A stretch of DNA of 64,000 nucleotides from JANQIO01 sp043585095 (GTDB lineage: Bacteria; Pseudomonadota; Gammaproteobacteria; Pseudomonadales; Halieaceae): assembly GCA_043585095.1 (NCBI GenBank), contig CP121321.1:434001-498000 (forward strand). The letters run 5' to 3'. Position numbers and translations under genes: made by a program. Numbering within the stretch: position 1 is the first letter of the stretch; the number at the start of each line of letters is the position of its first letter. Shown here in pieces: positions 34,251 through 42,734 of this stretch. Below the pieces are notes generated by a model. It did not search any database. It had not been told where the DNA came from and worked only from the letters and a program-made list of their open reading frames with translations.

Positions 34251-34265
34251 ATTGGTTTTTCTATC

Positions 34266-34646
34266 CTAAATATCTTGTTTGAAGCGGTGTATCTGCCGAC
34301 GCTGCTTCTTGGTAGGTCGTCGGTCCGGCCGGTCCAGCATGCCTCCCGCTGCTTTGCGCGCCTGGGCCTGGTTCTCGCGCCGGGCAATACTATCTTCTGA
34401 CTCGCGATAAAGCAGGCTCGCTTCTGGCGCGCCGCGACGTTGATCTGACAGCGCCAGCACTTCGACATCGCGGTCATCCCATCCCTGGCGGACGCGCAGA
34501 TGATCACCAACTGTGATTTCCTTGCTCACTTTAACGCGCCGGCCATCCAGCTGCACTTTGCCGCCTTCAATGGCCTGCTTTGCGAGGCTGCGCGTTTTAA
34601 AAAAACGGGCTGCCCACAGCCACTTATCAAGTCGTAATTTGTCCAT
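34266..34646 (-). CDS. hslR: Ribosome-associated heat shock protein Hsp15
   Basis: The 126-residue protein has an N-terminal S4 RNA-binding domain (LRLDKWLWAARFFKTRSLAKQAIEGGKV) and a basic C-terminal tail. Hsp15 binds the 50S subunit carrying an incomplete nascent chain and helps rescue stalled ribosomes after heat shock. It lies between hslO and yrfG, with 15 bases to hslO, so a shared transcript is likely. Length and start match the family. Confidence 0.9.
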   Translation of the reverse strand: MDKLRLDKWLWAARFFKTRSLAKQAIEGGKVQLDGRRVKVSKEITVGDHLRVRQGWDDRDVEVLALSDQRRGAPEASLLYRESEDSIARRENQAQARKAAGGMLDRPDRRPTKKQRRQIHRFKQDI

Positions 34647-34652
34647 AGCCAG

Positions 34653-35312
34653 TCAGTTTACCGTGGGCATGATCTCGTCGAAATGGTGGATGCCCGGGAA
34701 TCGCGTCTCCAGTCTACGATCGGCTTTGCTGTCGGGTTGAAGCAGCGTAAGCAAGTGCCCAATGCCGTATTCTTTGGCAGCGCTGAGCACTGCCTCGTTG
34801 TCGTCGATCAGCAAGGTTTTATCGCGTTCGAACGGGTGTGTTGCATGTAGCCGATGCCAGAACTCGATGTCTTCCTTGGCGACGCGAAAATCATGGGACA
34901 CCACGAGTGCGTCGAACCACCGCTCTATACCGGTGCAGCCTAGTTTAAGCTTGAGGGCTTTCTGGTGGGCGTTGGTGACCAGTATCAGCCTTTTACCGGA
35001 TTCGCGCAGTGTGGATAGAAAATCCTGCACGAAGGGTCTTTCCGCAATGAGATGAGCGACCTCCTGCTTGAGGGCGGGTATATCCAGCTGCAGTTGCTCT
35101 GACCAGTGATCGACGCAGTACCATGCAAGCGTGCCGCGCACGCTGTCGATCTTTTGGTTAACTTCCTCAACAGCCTTTGCTTCGTCTCGGCGGTGAATCT
35201 CGGCGTAGCGACGCGGCATATAGTGCTGCCAAAAGTAGTTATCGTAATGCAGGTCCAGCAAAGTGCCGTCCATATCGAGCAATACCGTGTCGATATCTTT
35301 CCAGTCGATCAT
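34653..35312 (-). CDS. yrfG: GMP/IMP nucleotidase, HAD family
   Basis: YrfG is a HAD-type 5'-nucleotidase acting on GMP and IMP. The product has motif I DMDGTLLDL near its N-terminus, motif II LVTNAHQKAL and motif III/IV LLIDDNEAVLSAA. I set the start at ATG 35312, because MIDWKDIDTVLLDMDG aligns with the E. coli start; an upstream ATG at 35342 adds ten non-conserved residues. It precedes hslR by six bases. The yrfG-hslR-hslO order is conserved. Confidence 0.88.
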   Translation of the reverse strand: MIDWKDIDTVLLDMDGTLLDLHYDNYFWQHYMPRRYAEIHRRDEAKAVEEVNQKIDSVRGTLAWYCVDHWSEQLQLDIPALKQEVAHLIAERPFVQDFLSTLRESGKRLILVTNAHQKALKLKLGCTGIERWFDALVVSHDFRVAKEDIEFWHRLHATHPFERDKTLLIDDNEAVLSAAKEYGIGHLLTLLQPDSKADRRLETRFPGIHHFDEIMPTVN

Positions 35313-35352
35313 TGTTGGTCGACCCGGGGAAACGGCGGCCATGTAATTGTAT

Positions 35353-35607
35353 TCACTGAGTCTGCACCTCCAGTATTTGGATTCGTGTTAACGCATCCTC
35401 TCGCGAGGTGCCGCAGACCTCTGGCTCTGCAGCGAATCGCCGGCAGGTGTCGGGGTAGTGCGGTAACCCCCAGATTTTGCAGCGATACGTGTTCAAATCG
35501 AGGTTTACACAGGTCATGCCCGCCGGCTTTCCGTCGGGCATGCCCGGCAGCGCAAGCGCAATACTTGCTGCGATGCAGCATGCACCACAGCCGTCACGGC
35601 ACTGCAT
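35353..35607 (-). CDS. YkgJ family cysteine cluster protein
   Basis: This 84-residue protein has the YkgJ/UPF0153 pattern: MQCRDGCGACCIAASIA with four cysteines, GMPDGKPAGMTCVNLD, CKIWGLPHYPDTCRRF and PEVCGTSREDAL. Eight or more cysteines suggest a metal or iron-sulfur site; the role is unknown, with zinc or iron binding proposed. The gene is easy to miss because a longer, different-frame ORF covers the same bases. It is divergent from cysQ. Confidence 0.9.
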   Translation of the reverse strand: MQCRDGCGACCIAASIALALPGMPDGKPAGMTCVNLDLNTYRCKIWGLPHYPDTCRRFAAEPEVCGTSREDALTRIQILEVQTQ

Positions 35608-35772
35608 GTTTTAGCGCTGTATCCATAAACAAATAAGCCCATAGCGTACTACTGGAACCAAGTATACGCACTGTCAGGCTGTCGGGTTTGCAGGTTGTGC
35701 CAGCTTTCTGAGGGACGCCGGGGTTTTGTTTACAGAACGCGGGTGCTAGCTTTCCCCTCTAATGCCCATTCA

Positions 35773-36606
35773 ATGCGCCAGGTTGTGCTGACCGTGCCAA
35801 GTTTTGATTCAGAACAGTTGATCGGAGCGCTAGTCAGCCTTGCTGAAGCGGCAGGAGCTGAAATGCTCACGTATTACGCTAACAGGCATTCGATAACGCG
35901 GCACTCAAAGACGGATAATTCACCGGTCACCGAGGCTGATTTAGCTGCCCATCGTCACATCGTCGCAGGCCTCGCTGAGCACGGCTGGCCGGTACTGTCG
36001 GAGGAGTGTTCCTCAGGACAGGCCGATCGCCATGGATGGTCGCGATTTTGGCTGGTTGACCCTTTGGACGGCACGCGTGAATTCCTTGGTGGGACCGGTG
36101 ACTTCACGATCAATATCGCGTTGGTGGATGCCGGAGACGCCGTTCTCGGGCTGGTGGCACATCCGCCCTCCGATGCCATCTACATTGGCGGCAGTGGGGT
36201 GGGCGCCTGGTGCTTTCAAGATGGTAAGCGACAGCGACTCACTGCCCGGTCTTCGCAAGCTTCCTCGGCGCTGACGGTACTGGCGAGTCGGCGTCATCGC
36301 AATCCGGAGGTGGACGCCTGTATTACAGCGCTCAGGCATCAGGGTGCGGAGCCCGTGCTAGATAACGTGGGCAGCGCATTGAAGTTCTGCCGGCTGGCAG
36401 AGGGCAAAGCAGACTTTTATCCACGCTACGCGCCCTGCTACGAGTGGGACACGGCGGCCGGGCAGGCCTTGTTAGAAGGTGCAGGGGGTGCTGTGTGGGG
36501 CTTGGATGGGCTGCCGCTGCGTTATAACCAGAGGGAAACGCTTGCCAGTCCGCCGTTTCATGCGGTTGCAGACCCCGCCGCAGCCTATTGGTCGCGCCTG
36601 CGTTAA
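35773..36606 (+). CDS. cysQ: 3'(2'),5'-bisphosphate nucleotidase CysQ
   Basis: CysQ hydrolyses adenosine 3',5'-bisphosphate, a by-product of sulfate assimilation that otherwise inhibits nucleases. The product belongs to the inositol monophosphatase superfamily, with LVDPLDGTREFLGG and EWDTAAGQALLEGAGG as the metal-binding motifs and TDNSPVTEADLAAH earlier on. I chose ATG 35773, which leaves 277 residues, close to the E. coli length; an upstream TTG would add a non-conserved stretch. It is near yrfG, its usual neighbour in Pseudomonas. Confidence 0.88.
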   Translation: MRQVVLTVPSFDSEQLIGALVSLAEAAGAEMLTYYANRHSITRHSKTDNSPVTEADLAAHRHIVAGLAEHGWPVLSEECSSGQADRHGWSRFWLVDPLDGTREFLGGTGDFTINIALVDAGDAVLGLVAHPPSDAIYIGGSGVGAWCFQDGKRQRLTARSSQASSALTVLASRRHRNPEVDACITALRHQGAEPVLDNVGSALKFCRLAEGKADFYPRYAPCYEWDTAAGQALLEGAGGAVWGLDGLPLRYNQRETLASPPFHAVADPAAAYWSRLR

Positions 36607-36693
36607 CGTACTCTCAGCTGGCGAACCGGTTTTGTGGCCATCGCGCTTCAGGCCATCTTGCGTTATAAAGAGCCGATAGACGTTGGAGAGCAG

Positions 36694-36963
36694 ATGGCGG
36701 ACAAGAAAAACTCAGGCCGAGAATCACACGGTGATTCAGGCAGCGTCATTGCGAATACTCTGGACCGCTCACGCTGCCAGCATGTGAAGATGCGCTTGTT
36801 AGAGGAGATACAGGCCTTGGAGAGCCAGCTAGCGCTGTTGAAGAACAGCTCGGAGGCGATGGACTTTTCTGCACAGCAAACCTGTCGCGAAATGATCCAC
36901 TCTCGACAACAACTATACCGACAACTGGATCGCGATAATGAGCGTGGTTTGGGCTGTGATTAA
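36694..36963 (+). CDS. Hypothetical protein, small coiled coil
   Basis: The 89-residue product has GGAG eight bases before its ATG. It is acidic at the N-terminus (ADKKNSGRESHGDSG) and then forms one amphipathic helix (MRLLEEIQALESQLALLKNSSEAMDFSAQ) likely to make a coiled coil. No domain is recognised. It lies between cysQ and the 24-bp array B, and its stop codon is followed directly by the array. The neighbour after the array, YdcH, is another short helical protein. Confidence 0.6.
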   Translation: MADKKNSGRESHGDSGSVIANTLDRSRCQHVKMRLLEEIQALESQLALLKNSSEAMDFSAQQTCREMIHSRQQLYRQLDRDNERGLGCD

Positions 36964-36972
36964 TATTCTGCG

Positions 36973-37243
36973 TTTACAAAGCCCCGCTGAAGGCTCTTCA
37001 TATAGGCCCGCTGAAGGCTCTTTACAAAGCCCCGCTGAAGGCTCTTCATATAGGCCCGCTGAAGGCTCTTTACAAAGCCCCGCTGAAGGCTCTTCATATA
37101 GGCCCGCTGAAGGCTCTTTACAAAGCCCCGCTGAAGGCTCTTCATATAGGCCCGCTGAAGGCTCTTCATATAGGCCCGCTGAAGGCTCTTTATATAGGCC
37201 CGCTGAAGGCTATTTTTATAGCTGCGCTGAAGGCTCTTTACAC
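36973..37243. repeat. Intergenic tandem array B, 24-bp unit, eleven copies
   Basis: Eleven copies of a 24-bp unit with the core CCCGCTGAAGGCTC follow the stop of the hypothetical gene. Two variants alternate over the first eight copies, one with TTCATATAGG and the other with TTTACAAAGC before the core, giving a 48-bp higher-order repeat. The last copies drift (TATTTTTATAGCTG). Each unit has a small inverted repeat GCC...GGC. Since 24 is divisible by three, some frames are open through the whole array on both strands, which explains long open frames here that are not genes. Confidence 0.92.
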
Positions 37244-37266
37244 AGGGTTAGTGGCGATGTATCCCA

Positions 37267-37512
37267 ATGAGTGAAATGCCGCCCAACGAGACCCCTCTGC
37301 AGGATCGGGATGCCGCCAACGAGATCTCGCTGGAAGAGAGATTGGAGATGTTGCAGGAGGAACATCGCTCGCTCGATACTGAAATTGCCACGTTGTACGA
37401 GTATCCCTACCGGGATCAATTACAGCTGCAGAGGCTTAAAAAGAAAAAGCTGCTGCTGAAGGATAGTATTGAGCGTATTAAGGACGATTTGATACCTGAC
37501 TTAAATGCGTGA
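37267..37512 (+). CDS. YdcH family (DUF465) protein
   Basis: This 81-residue protein has the YdcH pattern: EEHRSLDTEIATLY followed by DQLQLQRLKKKKLLLKDSIERI, a helical hairpin seen in many proteobacteria. Its function is unknown. It starts directly downstream of array B. The stop overlaps the start of the metallo-beta-lactamase-fold gene by eight bases, so translation is coupled. Confidence 0.85.
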   Translation: MSEMPPNETPLQDRDAANEISLEERLEMLQEEHRSLDTEIATLYEYPYRDQLQLQRLKKKKLLLKDSIERIKDDLIPDLNA

Positions 37513-38569
37513 ACTCAAAAGGCCAGCGCCGTTGAACTCAATCCGAACAAGCGCAACATATCCAACAAAGCATACTCTTTCCCCTGGCAGCATCGTCGGA
37601 GCCCGGGAATTGTTCGCCTTATCCGCTGCTCATATCCGGCCCCTGGCGCTGCTCTTGACGGCTATGATTTTGGCAGCGCTTCCCATGCTGCCTGCTTCTG
37701 CCTCCGGGGCCTCGATTGCGGTGGAAACCACAGAGATCGCTCCGGAGCTTTATTTGCTAACAGGACGTGGCGGTAACGTCCTGGCTTCAGTCGGCGACGA
37801 AGGTGTGCTGTTGATTGACGATGATTATGCTCAGATTCAGCCCGCATATGCAGAAGCCCTGAAGGCACTGGGCGCCGAAGAGGTGCGCTACATCATCAAT
37901 ACCCATTGGCATGGCGACCACACCGGCGCTAATGCCATCTGGGCGTCAGCCGGGTCGGTGATCGTTGCCCACGATAATGTCCGTAAACGCATGGCTACAC
38001 GGCAGGAGAATACGTTTTTTGGCGGTGTGACTGAACCCAGTCCAGATGAGGCGCTTCCTCAGCTCACTTATGGCGCGACGCTGACCATGCATATCAATGG
38101 TCTGACGGCGGAGGTCCGACATCTGCGCGCGGGCCATACCGATGGCGACAGCATCGTCTACTTTCCCGAAGTCAACGTCTTGCACATGGGCGATATATTC
38201 TTTAATCCTCGCTATCCCTATGTGGACATGGACGCGGGCGGCAGCGTCGAAGGCATTATTGCAGCTGTCGAGCTTGTTCTGGACACAATCGATGACGATA
38301 CCGTAATCGTTCCCGGGCACGGCGTGGTCGGAAATCGTGACGATCTGGCACTTTATTTGGAGATGCTGCTGAGTACCCGCTCGGCGGTCAAGTCCATGCT
38401 GGCCAGCGGCATGGGCCTGCCGGAGATAGCGGCAGCGGGCCTTGATCAGCGTTGGGCTGGCTGGGGTGATTTCTTCATTAGCGAAGAACGCTGGATACAG
38501 ACCCTGATAGCGTCTCTGTTAACGCCTGGTCCCTCTAAGGCAGCATCCGATGAGACGCCTGATGGCTAA
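37505..38569 (+). CDS. Secreted metallo-beta-lactamase-fold hydrolase
   Basis: The 354-residue protein has an N-terminal hydrophobic segment at about residues 45-65 (LALLLTAMILAALPMLPAS), a signal peptide if translation starts later than 37505. The mature part is a metallo-beta-lactamase fold with NTHWHGDHTG (zinc ligands HxHxDH), GHTDGDSIVYFP and VPGHGVVG. Members include cyclase-like and quinoprotein-relay-linked hydrolases; the substrate is unknown, and beta-lactam resistance should not be assumed. The start overlaps the YdcH stop, but a later start inside the frame would give a more usual leader. Confidence 0.85.
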   Translation: MRELKRPAPLNSIRTSATYPTKHTLSPGSIVGARELFALSAAHIRPLALLLTAMILAALPMLPASASGASIAVETTEIAPELYLLTGRGGNVLASVGDEGVLLIDDDYAQIQPAYAEALKALGAEEVRYIINTHWHGDHTGANAIWASAGSVIVAHDNVRKRMATRQENTFFGGVTEPSPDEALPQLTYGATLTMHINGLTAEVRHLRAGHTDGDSIVYFPEVNVLHMGDIFFNPRYPYVDMDAGGSVEGIIAAVELVLDTIDDDTVIVPGHGVVGNRDDLALYLEMLLSTRSAVKSMLASGMGLPEIAAAGLDQRWAGWGDFFISEERWIQTLIASLLTPGPSKAASDETPDG

Positions 38570-38605
38570 TCTATGCGCGGCGGCGTCGCGGATACCCTGG
38601 CCCGC

Positions 38606-39079
38606 CTAAACTGGATAGTCTTCTAGCGCTAGCAGTGTACGTTTAGCCTCAAGCCCCCCTGCAAACCCTGTCAGGCTGCCATTGCTGCCGATAACGCGGT
38701 GGCAGGGTACAACGATGGGGAGCGGATTGCGCCCGTTGGCGGCGCCGACCGCTCGAACTGCTTTGGGTCTGCCGATACTTTCAGCGATCTCACAATAGCT
38801 ACGCACTTCGCCGAAGGGAATGGCGACCAGTGCCCTCCAGACCTGCTGTTGAAATAGCGTGCCGGCCGCGGCTAATGGCAGGTCGAATTGGGTTCTTCTA
38901 CCGGCGAAGTACTCAGAAAGCTGGTTTACCGCAGCGTTAAGTGCTGTGTTGATGCCTTCTTCGCCATCGCGGCCGTGCTGGCCATCGAATTCGATGTGCG
39001 TTAGCCCAGTTTCACCTGCGACGAGCCGCAGCGCTCCCAGTGGTGTATCCAGATAGCAAAATAGGGCTGGCTTATACAT
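38606..39079 (-). CDS. ogt: Methylated-DNA--protein-cysteine S-methyltransferase
   Basis: Ogt repairs O6-methylguanine by moving the methyl group to its own cysteine in a suicide reaction. The 157-residue product has the active-site IVVPCHRVIGSNG with Cys126, and the GRPKAVRAVGAANGRNPLP helix-turn-helix that binds DNA. It overlaps the ada-alkA gene by eight bases, so both repair proteins are made from one message. Confidence 0.95.
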   Translation of the reverse strand: MYKPALFCYLDTPLGALRLVAGETGLTHIEFDGQHGRDGEEGINTALNAAVNQLSEYFAGRRTQFDLPLAAAGTLFQQQVWRALVAIPFGEVRSYCEIAESIGRPKAVRAVGAANGRNPLPIVVPCHRVIGSNGSLTGFAGGLEAKRTLLALEDYPV

Positions 39080-40478
39080 TGCCGAGGCTTCTCCAAAGCA
39101 GGTTGGCGGCGTAAGAGCGCCAGGGCTGCCAGTGCTCGCTGTATGAAGATAGGCTGGCCCTGGCTATGCCTAAGGCCTCACCCGCCTGAATCAGGCCCAG
39201 ATCGGTGACAGGAAAACGGTTTGGGTCACCGTATCCTCGCATGGCAAGAATATCGACAGTCCAGGGTCCGACACCCTTGATATCAAGCAGCTGATCCGCG
39301 TCTGGTACATCTCCAGTAAAGCGCTCACAGAGCGTGCGCAAAGTTTCCCTGCGCCGCGAGGGCATTCGGAACAACTCATCTGGTAACGCCAAAACTGACT
39401 CAGGTGTGGGGAACAGGCGGCTTTCAACGCCGGCGATCGACACCATTTCACCGGCTGCTTCTACAATGAGAGCACAGTGTTTGCGCGCTGCAGCGGTGCT
39501 TATCTGTTGCCCTAGAACGGCTCTGACACAGGCCTCAAAGGGGTGTGTAAAGCAAGGCGATCGCATACCTTCTCCGGCCGTTACCAGTCCGGCGATCGCC
39601 TTATCCTCTTGGAGATTTGCAGCAATATCTGCTGGATGGGCATCGAGATCGAAGATGCGTTGTAGCTGCGCAACCACAGCCATAAGATCCCGGTTGTCGG
39701 TGAGGCTAATCTCGGCCTGCAATGCATGGTCGTTTTTGCGGGTAACCGCGACTCTTGCAGCCCCGCCGGGCGTGCGCAATGTGCGCTGCCAGCAGCGTGC
39801 GTCAACGACGTCTAGCCCTGCCACAGCATGGCGATTAAACAAGGCTAATACGCCGGCCCAATCGTAGGGCGGACGCAGTGCTAAAGAGAGCGTAATGCCC
39901 GCGCGACTCTGCCGAGTATCGCTTCGCCGCAGCGCGCTGGGGGAGCATGAAAAAGCCTGCTGTGTGGCGCTGTTAAAACGCCGCAGGCTGTTAAATCCTG
40001 CTGCGAAGGCAACTTCAGTGATCGATAGCGCGGTCTCGGCAAGCAGTTTTTGGGCGAGGTGGAGCCTTTGCGTGTGGGCAATGGCCTGAGGTGATACGCC
40101 CAGACGAGCATCAAACAGCTTGCGCAAATAGCGCTCTCCGACGCCCAAACGAGTAGCCATCGCCGCGACGCTGCCGGTGTTTAAATAGCCTTCCTGAATA
40201 AGCGCTAGTGCGCGCTTTACAGTGCTATCTGTTCCCGCCCAGACCGCACTGGCGGGAGCCGACTCAGGTCTGCAGCGCAGACAGGGACGGTAGCCAGCCT
40301 GCGCTGCTTCGGTGGCGCTCAGGTAGTAGCGAACGTTTTCTTCTCTGGGCAGCCTGGCAGGGCAAATGGGCCGGCAATAGATGCCAGTGGTGACGACGGC
40401 AACAAAGAACTCGCCGTCGAAGCGGCGGTCTCTCGCCAGGCGGGCGCGTTTGTAGACATCTGTGGATCGTGCTTCCAT
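39072..40478 (-). CDS. Ada-AlkA fusion: methyl phosphotriester sensor, AraC-type HTH and 3-methyladenine DNA glycosylase
   Basis: The 468-residue protein starts with an Ada-type zinc domain (TTGIYCRPICPAR and YRPCLRCRPES) whose first cysteine takes a methyl group from DNA phosphotriesters. Next is an AraC-type helix-turn-helix (residues about 90-185, with LAQKLLAETALSITEVAFAAGF). From about residue 195 comes an AlkA glycosylase with the helix-hairpin-helix LLDIKGVGPWTVDILAMRG and the catalytic Asp in FPVTDLG. Thus sensor, regulator and base-excision enzyme are one chain. Methylation of the first domain would turn it into an activator, as in E. coli Ada. With ogt it covers phosphotriester, O6-guanine and N3-adenine damage. 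Confidence 0.93.
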   Translation of the reverse strand: MEARSTDVYKRARLARDRRFDGEFFVAVVTTGIYCRPICPARLPREENVRYYLSATEAAQAGYRPCLRCRPESAPASAVWAGTDSTVKRALALIQEGYLNTGSVAAMATRLGVGERYLRKLFDARLGVSPQAIAHTQRLHLAQKLLAETALSITEVAFAAGFNSLRRFNSATQQAFSCSPSALRRSDTRQSRAGITLSLALRPPYDWAGVLALFNRHAVAGLDVVDARCWQRTLRTPGGAARVAVTRKNDHALQAEISLTDNRDLMAVVAQLQRIFDLDAHPADIAANLQEDKAIAGLVTAGEGMRSPCFTHPFEACVRAVLGQQISTAAARKHCALIVEAAGEMVSIAGVESRLFPTPESVLALPDELFRMPSRRRETLRTLCERFTGDVPDADQLLDIKGVGPWTVDILAMRGYGDPNRFPVTDLGLIQAGEALGIARASLSSYSEHWQPWRSYAANLLWRSLGNV

Positions 40479-40593
40479 ACAGGCGCACTATAGGTAAGGC
40501 GGGCGGCGATCACTAGCCAGAATCGGCCCCGTATTATATTTGATTTTAGGCGCCGATGGATTAGCATGCGAGGCCGATTAGCGGGAGAGTAAT

Positions 40594-41244
40594 ATGAAAT
40601 TTTTAGCGGGGTGTTTTGGGCTGATTGTAGCCGCGACGTTGATGGGTTGTGAGTCGACGTACTACGCCGCAGCTGAGAAAGTGGGCTATCACAAGCGGGA
40701 TATTCTTGTTGATCGCGTAGTAGACGCCCGTGATGCTCAGGCAGACGCCGAGGAACAATTTCAGTCGGCGCAGGAACAGCTTATCTCCTTAATCGATTTT
40801 GACGGCGGTGAGCTCGAGGACGTGTATGAAGCGTTGTCCGATGAATATGAGAACTCTGCGGGCGCCGCTGAAGAAGTCGCGGAACGCATCGACGCCATAG
40901 AGAGCGTTGCTGATGCGCTGTTTGATGAGTGGGCCGACGAGCTGGAGCAGTACAGTAATGCGCGTTTGAAGGCGGACAGTCAGCGCAAGCTTTCCGAGAC
41001 GCAGCGCCGCTATAAAACCCTTGTGACGGCAATGCGCCGCTCAGAAAAGAAAATGGACCCGGTGTTGGCGGCGCTGAAAGACAATGTGCTGTACTTGAAG
41101 CACAACCTGAATGCGCGCGCTGTGGCCGCGCTCAAAACCGAGTTCACTCAGATCGACCGCGATATCGATGTGCTGATTACGGAGATGCGCAAAGCGATTG
41201 CCAGCTCCGATGAGTTCATAGATAGCCTGCGTGGCGAGGGCTAA
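40594..41244 (+). CDS. DUF2959 domain lipoprotein
   Basis: The 216-residue protein starts with a lipoprotein signal ending in TLMGC (Cys19). The DUF2959 region follows: YYAAAEKVGYHKRDILVDRVVDARDAQADAEEQF, then long amphipathic helices with many acidic residues that look like coiled coil. The role of the family is unknown; localisation is likely the periplasmic side of a membrane. GGGAG precedes the ATG. The sterol desaturase-type gene follows six bases downstream and may share its transcript. Confidence 0.87.
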   Translation: MKFLAGCFGLIVAATLMGCESTYYAAAEKVGYHKRDILVDRVVDARDAQADAEEQFQSAQEQLISLIDFDGGELEDVYEALSDEYENSAGAAEEVAERIDAIESVADALFDEWADELEQYSNARLKADSQRKLSETQRRYKTLVTAMRRSEKKMDPVLAALKDNVLYLKHNLNARAVAALKTEFTQIDRDIDVLITEMRKAIASSDEFIDSLRGEG

Positions 41245-41250
41245 TGCGCG

Positions 41251-42471
41251 ATGGATTTGGTGCCTTACGCCATCCCCTTCTTTATCGCCGCTATGGTGAT
41301 AGAGCTGATTTACGGCATACGTAAAGGTCATAATACCTATCGCGTGAATGACACCGTAAGCAGTCTGTTCATGGGCACCCTGCGCACCGCCAGCAAGTTG
41401 GTGCTGGTCGGGCTGGGCGGTCTCGTGTTCGCCGCGATCGAGTCGCAGTACAGCCTGTGGCGCATGGATACTGGCCACTGGGCAACCTGGGTGTTTGGCT
41501 TTGTGGCCTACGACTTCTGTTATTACTGGAATCACCGAATTGGGCACGAGCGCCAGATATTCTGGGCATCGCATGTGGCCCACCACCAGAGTGAAGAGTA
41601 CAACCTCAGCACCGCCCTGCGGCAGACCAGTACTGGCTTTCTGTTGAGTTGGCTGTTCTATGTACCCCTGTTTTTGCTAGGCGTCCCTGCAGAAGTCTAT
41701 GTGACGGTGGCGTCAGCCAACCTGATCTATCAATTCTGGGTCCACACCGAACATGTGCCCAAGCTGGGTTGGTTCGAGTGGTTTTTCGTCACGCCTTCTA
41801 ACCACCGAGTCCATCACGCCCAGAACACACAGTATATTAATCGCAACTACGGCGGTGTCTTTATTCTTTGGGATCGCCTGTTCGGGACCTTTCAGGAAGA
41901 GCAGGACGATGATCCTTGCGTCTTCGGCATTCGCGGGCCGCTGCACACCTTCAATCCGCTGTGGGCAAATGCGCATGTCTATGTGGGTATGGCGCAGGAC
42001 GCCTGGCGAACCGCCGACTGGCGAGATAAATGGCGCCTACTGTGGTCGCGCACCGGTTGGCGGCCGGCGGACGTTGCAGCGAGGTATCCCCGGGCCAAGA
42101 CCGATGATCTGCAGGGTTTTAAAAAATTCGATCCGCCAGTATCCAACCTGGTAAAGGCCTATGCGCTAATTCAACTGGTCGCGATGACGCTATTGGGCAC
42201 GTCGCTGCTGTTTGTTCCAAACCTTAGTAGCCTCGATCAACTGGCGGCGATTGGCATCATGTTATTCGCCATGGTCTGCACCGGCTATTGGCTGGACGGT
42301 CGCCAGCCGCTCTGGTTGGAATGTTGCAGAATTGTGTGTTCCGTCGCGATCGCGGTTTTGCTGTGGAATGGCGCCATAGGCTTGCCGATGGTTGTTGCCT
42401 ATGCGTTTGTAAATGGAGTGATTCTGGCCGCGCTCTCGCAGGGGCGCACACCCTCTTTAGCGACCAGTTGA
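41251..42471 (+). CDS. Sterol desaturase/fatty acid hydroxylase superfamily protein
   Basis: The 406-residue membrane protein has the eight-histidine di-iron signature in three boxes: HRIGHE, HVAHHQSE and NHRVHHAQN, with a further HTEH between. Such enzymes oxidise or desaturate lipids using O2. Residues about 290-400 add three more membrane segments not needed for the core, so the protein is longer than simple desaturases and resembles alkylglycerol monooxygenase-like members. It follows the DUF2959 gene by six bases. The stop abuts the 14-bp repeat array. The lipid substrate is unknown. Confidence 0.9.
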   Translation: MDLVPYAIPFFIAAMVIELIYGIRKGHNTYRVNDTVSSLFMGTLRTASKLVLVGLGGLVFAAIESQYSLWRMDTGHWATWVFGFVAYDFCYYWNHRIGHERQIFWASHVAHHQSEEYNLSTALRQTSTGFLLSWLFYVPLFLLGVPAEVYVTVASANLIYQFWVHTEHVPKLGWFEWFFVTPSNHRVHHAQNTQYINRNYGGVFILWDRLFGTFQEEQDDDPCVFGIRGPLHTFNPLWANAHVYVGMAQDAWRTADWRDKWRLLWSRTGWRPADVAARYPRAKTDDLQGFKKFDPPVSNLVKAYALIQLVAMTLLGTSLLFVPNLSSLDQLAAIGIMLFAMVCTGYWLDGRQPLWLECCRIVCSVAIAVLLWNGAIGLPMVVAYAFVNGVILAALSQGRTPSLATS

Positions 42472-42478
42472 GGGCTTG

Positions 42479-42632
42479 GACTGGCCGTCCGCGACTGGCC
42501 GTCCGCGACTAGCCGTCCGCGACTGGCCGTCCGCGACTAGCCGTCCGCGACTAGCCGTCCGCGACTGGCCGTCCGCGACTGGCCGTCCGCGACTGGCCGT
42601 CCGCGACTAGCCGTCCGCGACTGGCCGTCCGC
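42479..42632. repeat. Intergenic tandem array C, 14-bp unit, eleven copies
   Basis: Eleven head-to-tail copies of GACTGGCCGTCCGC or GACTAGCCGTCCGC start eight bases after the sterol desaturase stop. Copies differ only at one position (TGG versus TAG) in a scattered order. The array ends with a CAACTTCC variation before the terminus of the convergent antiporter gene at 42735. The unit is not related to the 24-bp arrays by eye. No spacers are present. Confidence 0.93.
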
Positions 42633-42734
42633 AACTTCCCGGCCGTAGTTCATCAATCACCGCATTTTGTACCGGTCAAATTGCTGTCTGTAAGTAACTC
42701 TGCAGCAGCTTTTAAGTAAAGCTGCGGCGGCGCG

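Noticed and set aside
36938..37270. Open frame of 110 codons with a 16-residue peptide repeat
   Set aside because: It is produced by the 24-bp array whose length is a multiple of three, has no ribosome site, overlaps the end of the upstream gene and is mirrored by equally open frames on the minus strand.
37505..38569. Beta-lactamase resistance gene
   Set aside because: The fold is shared by many hydrolases; the sequence looks like the broad cyclase/glyoxalase-type group, so no resistance call is justified.
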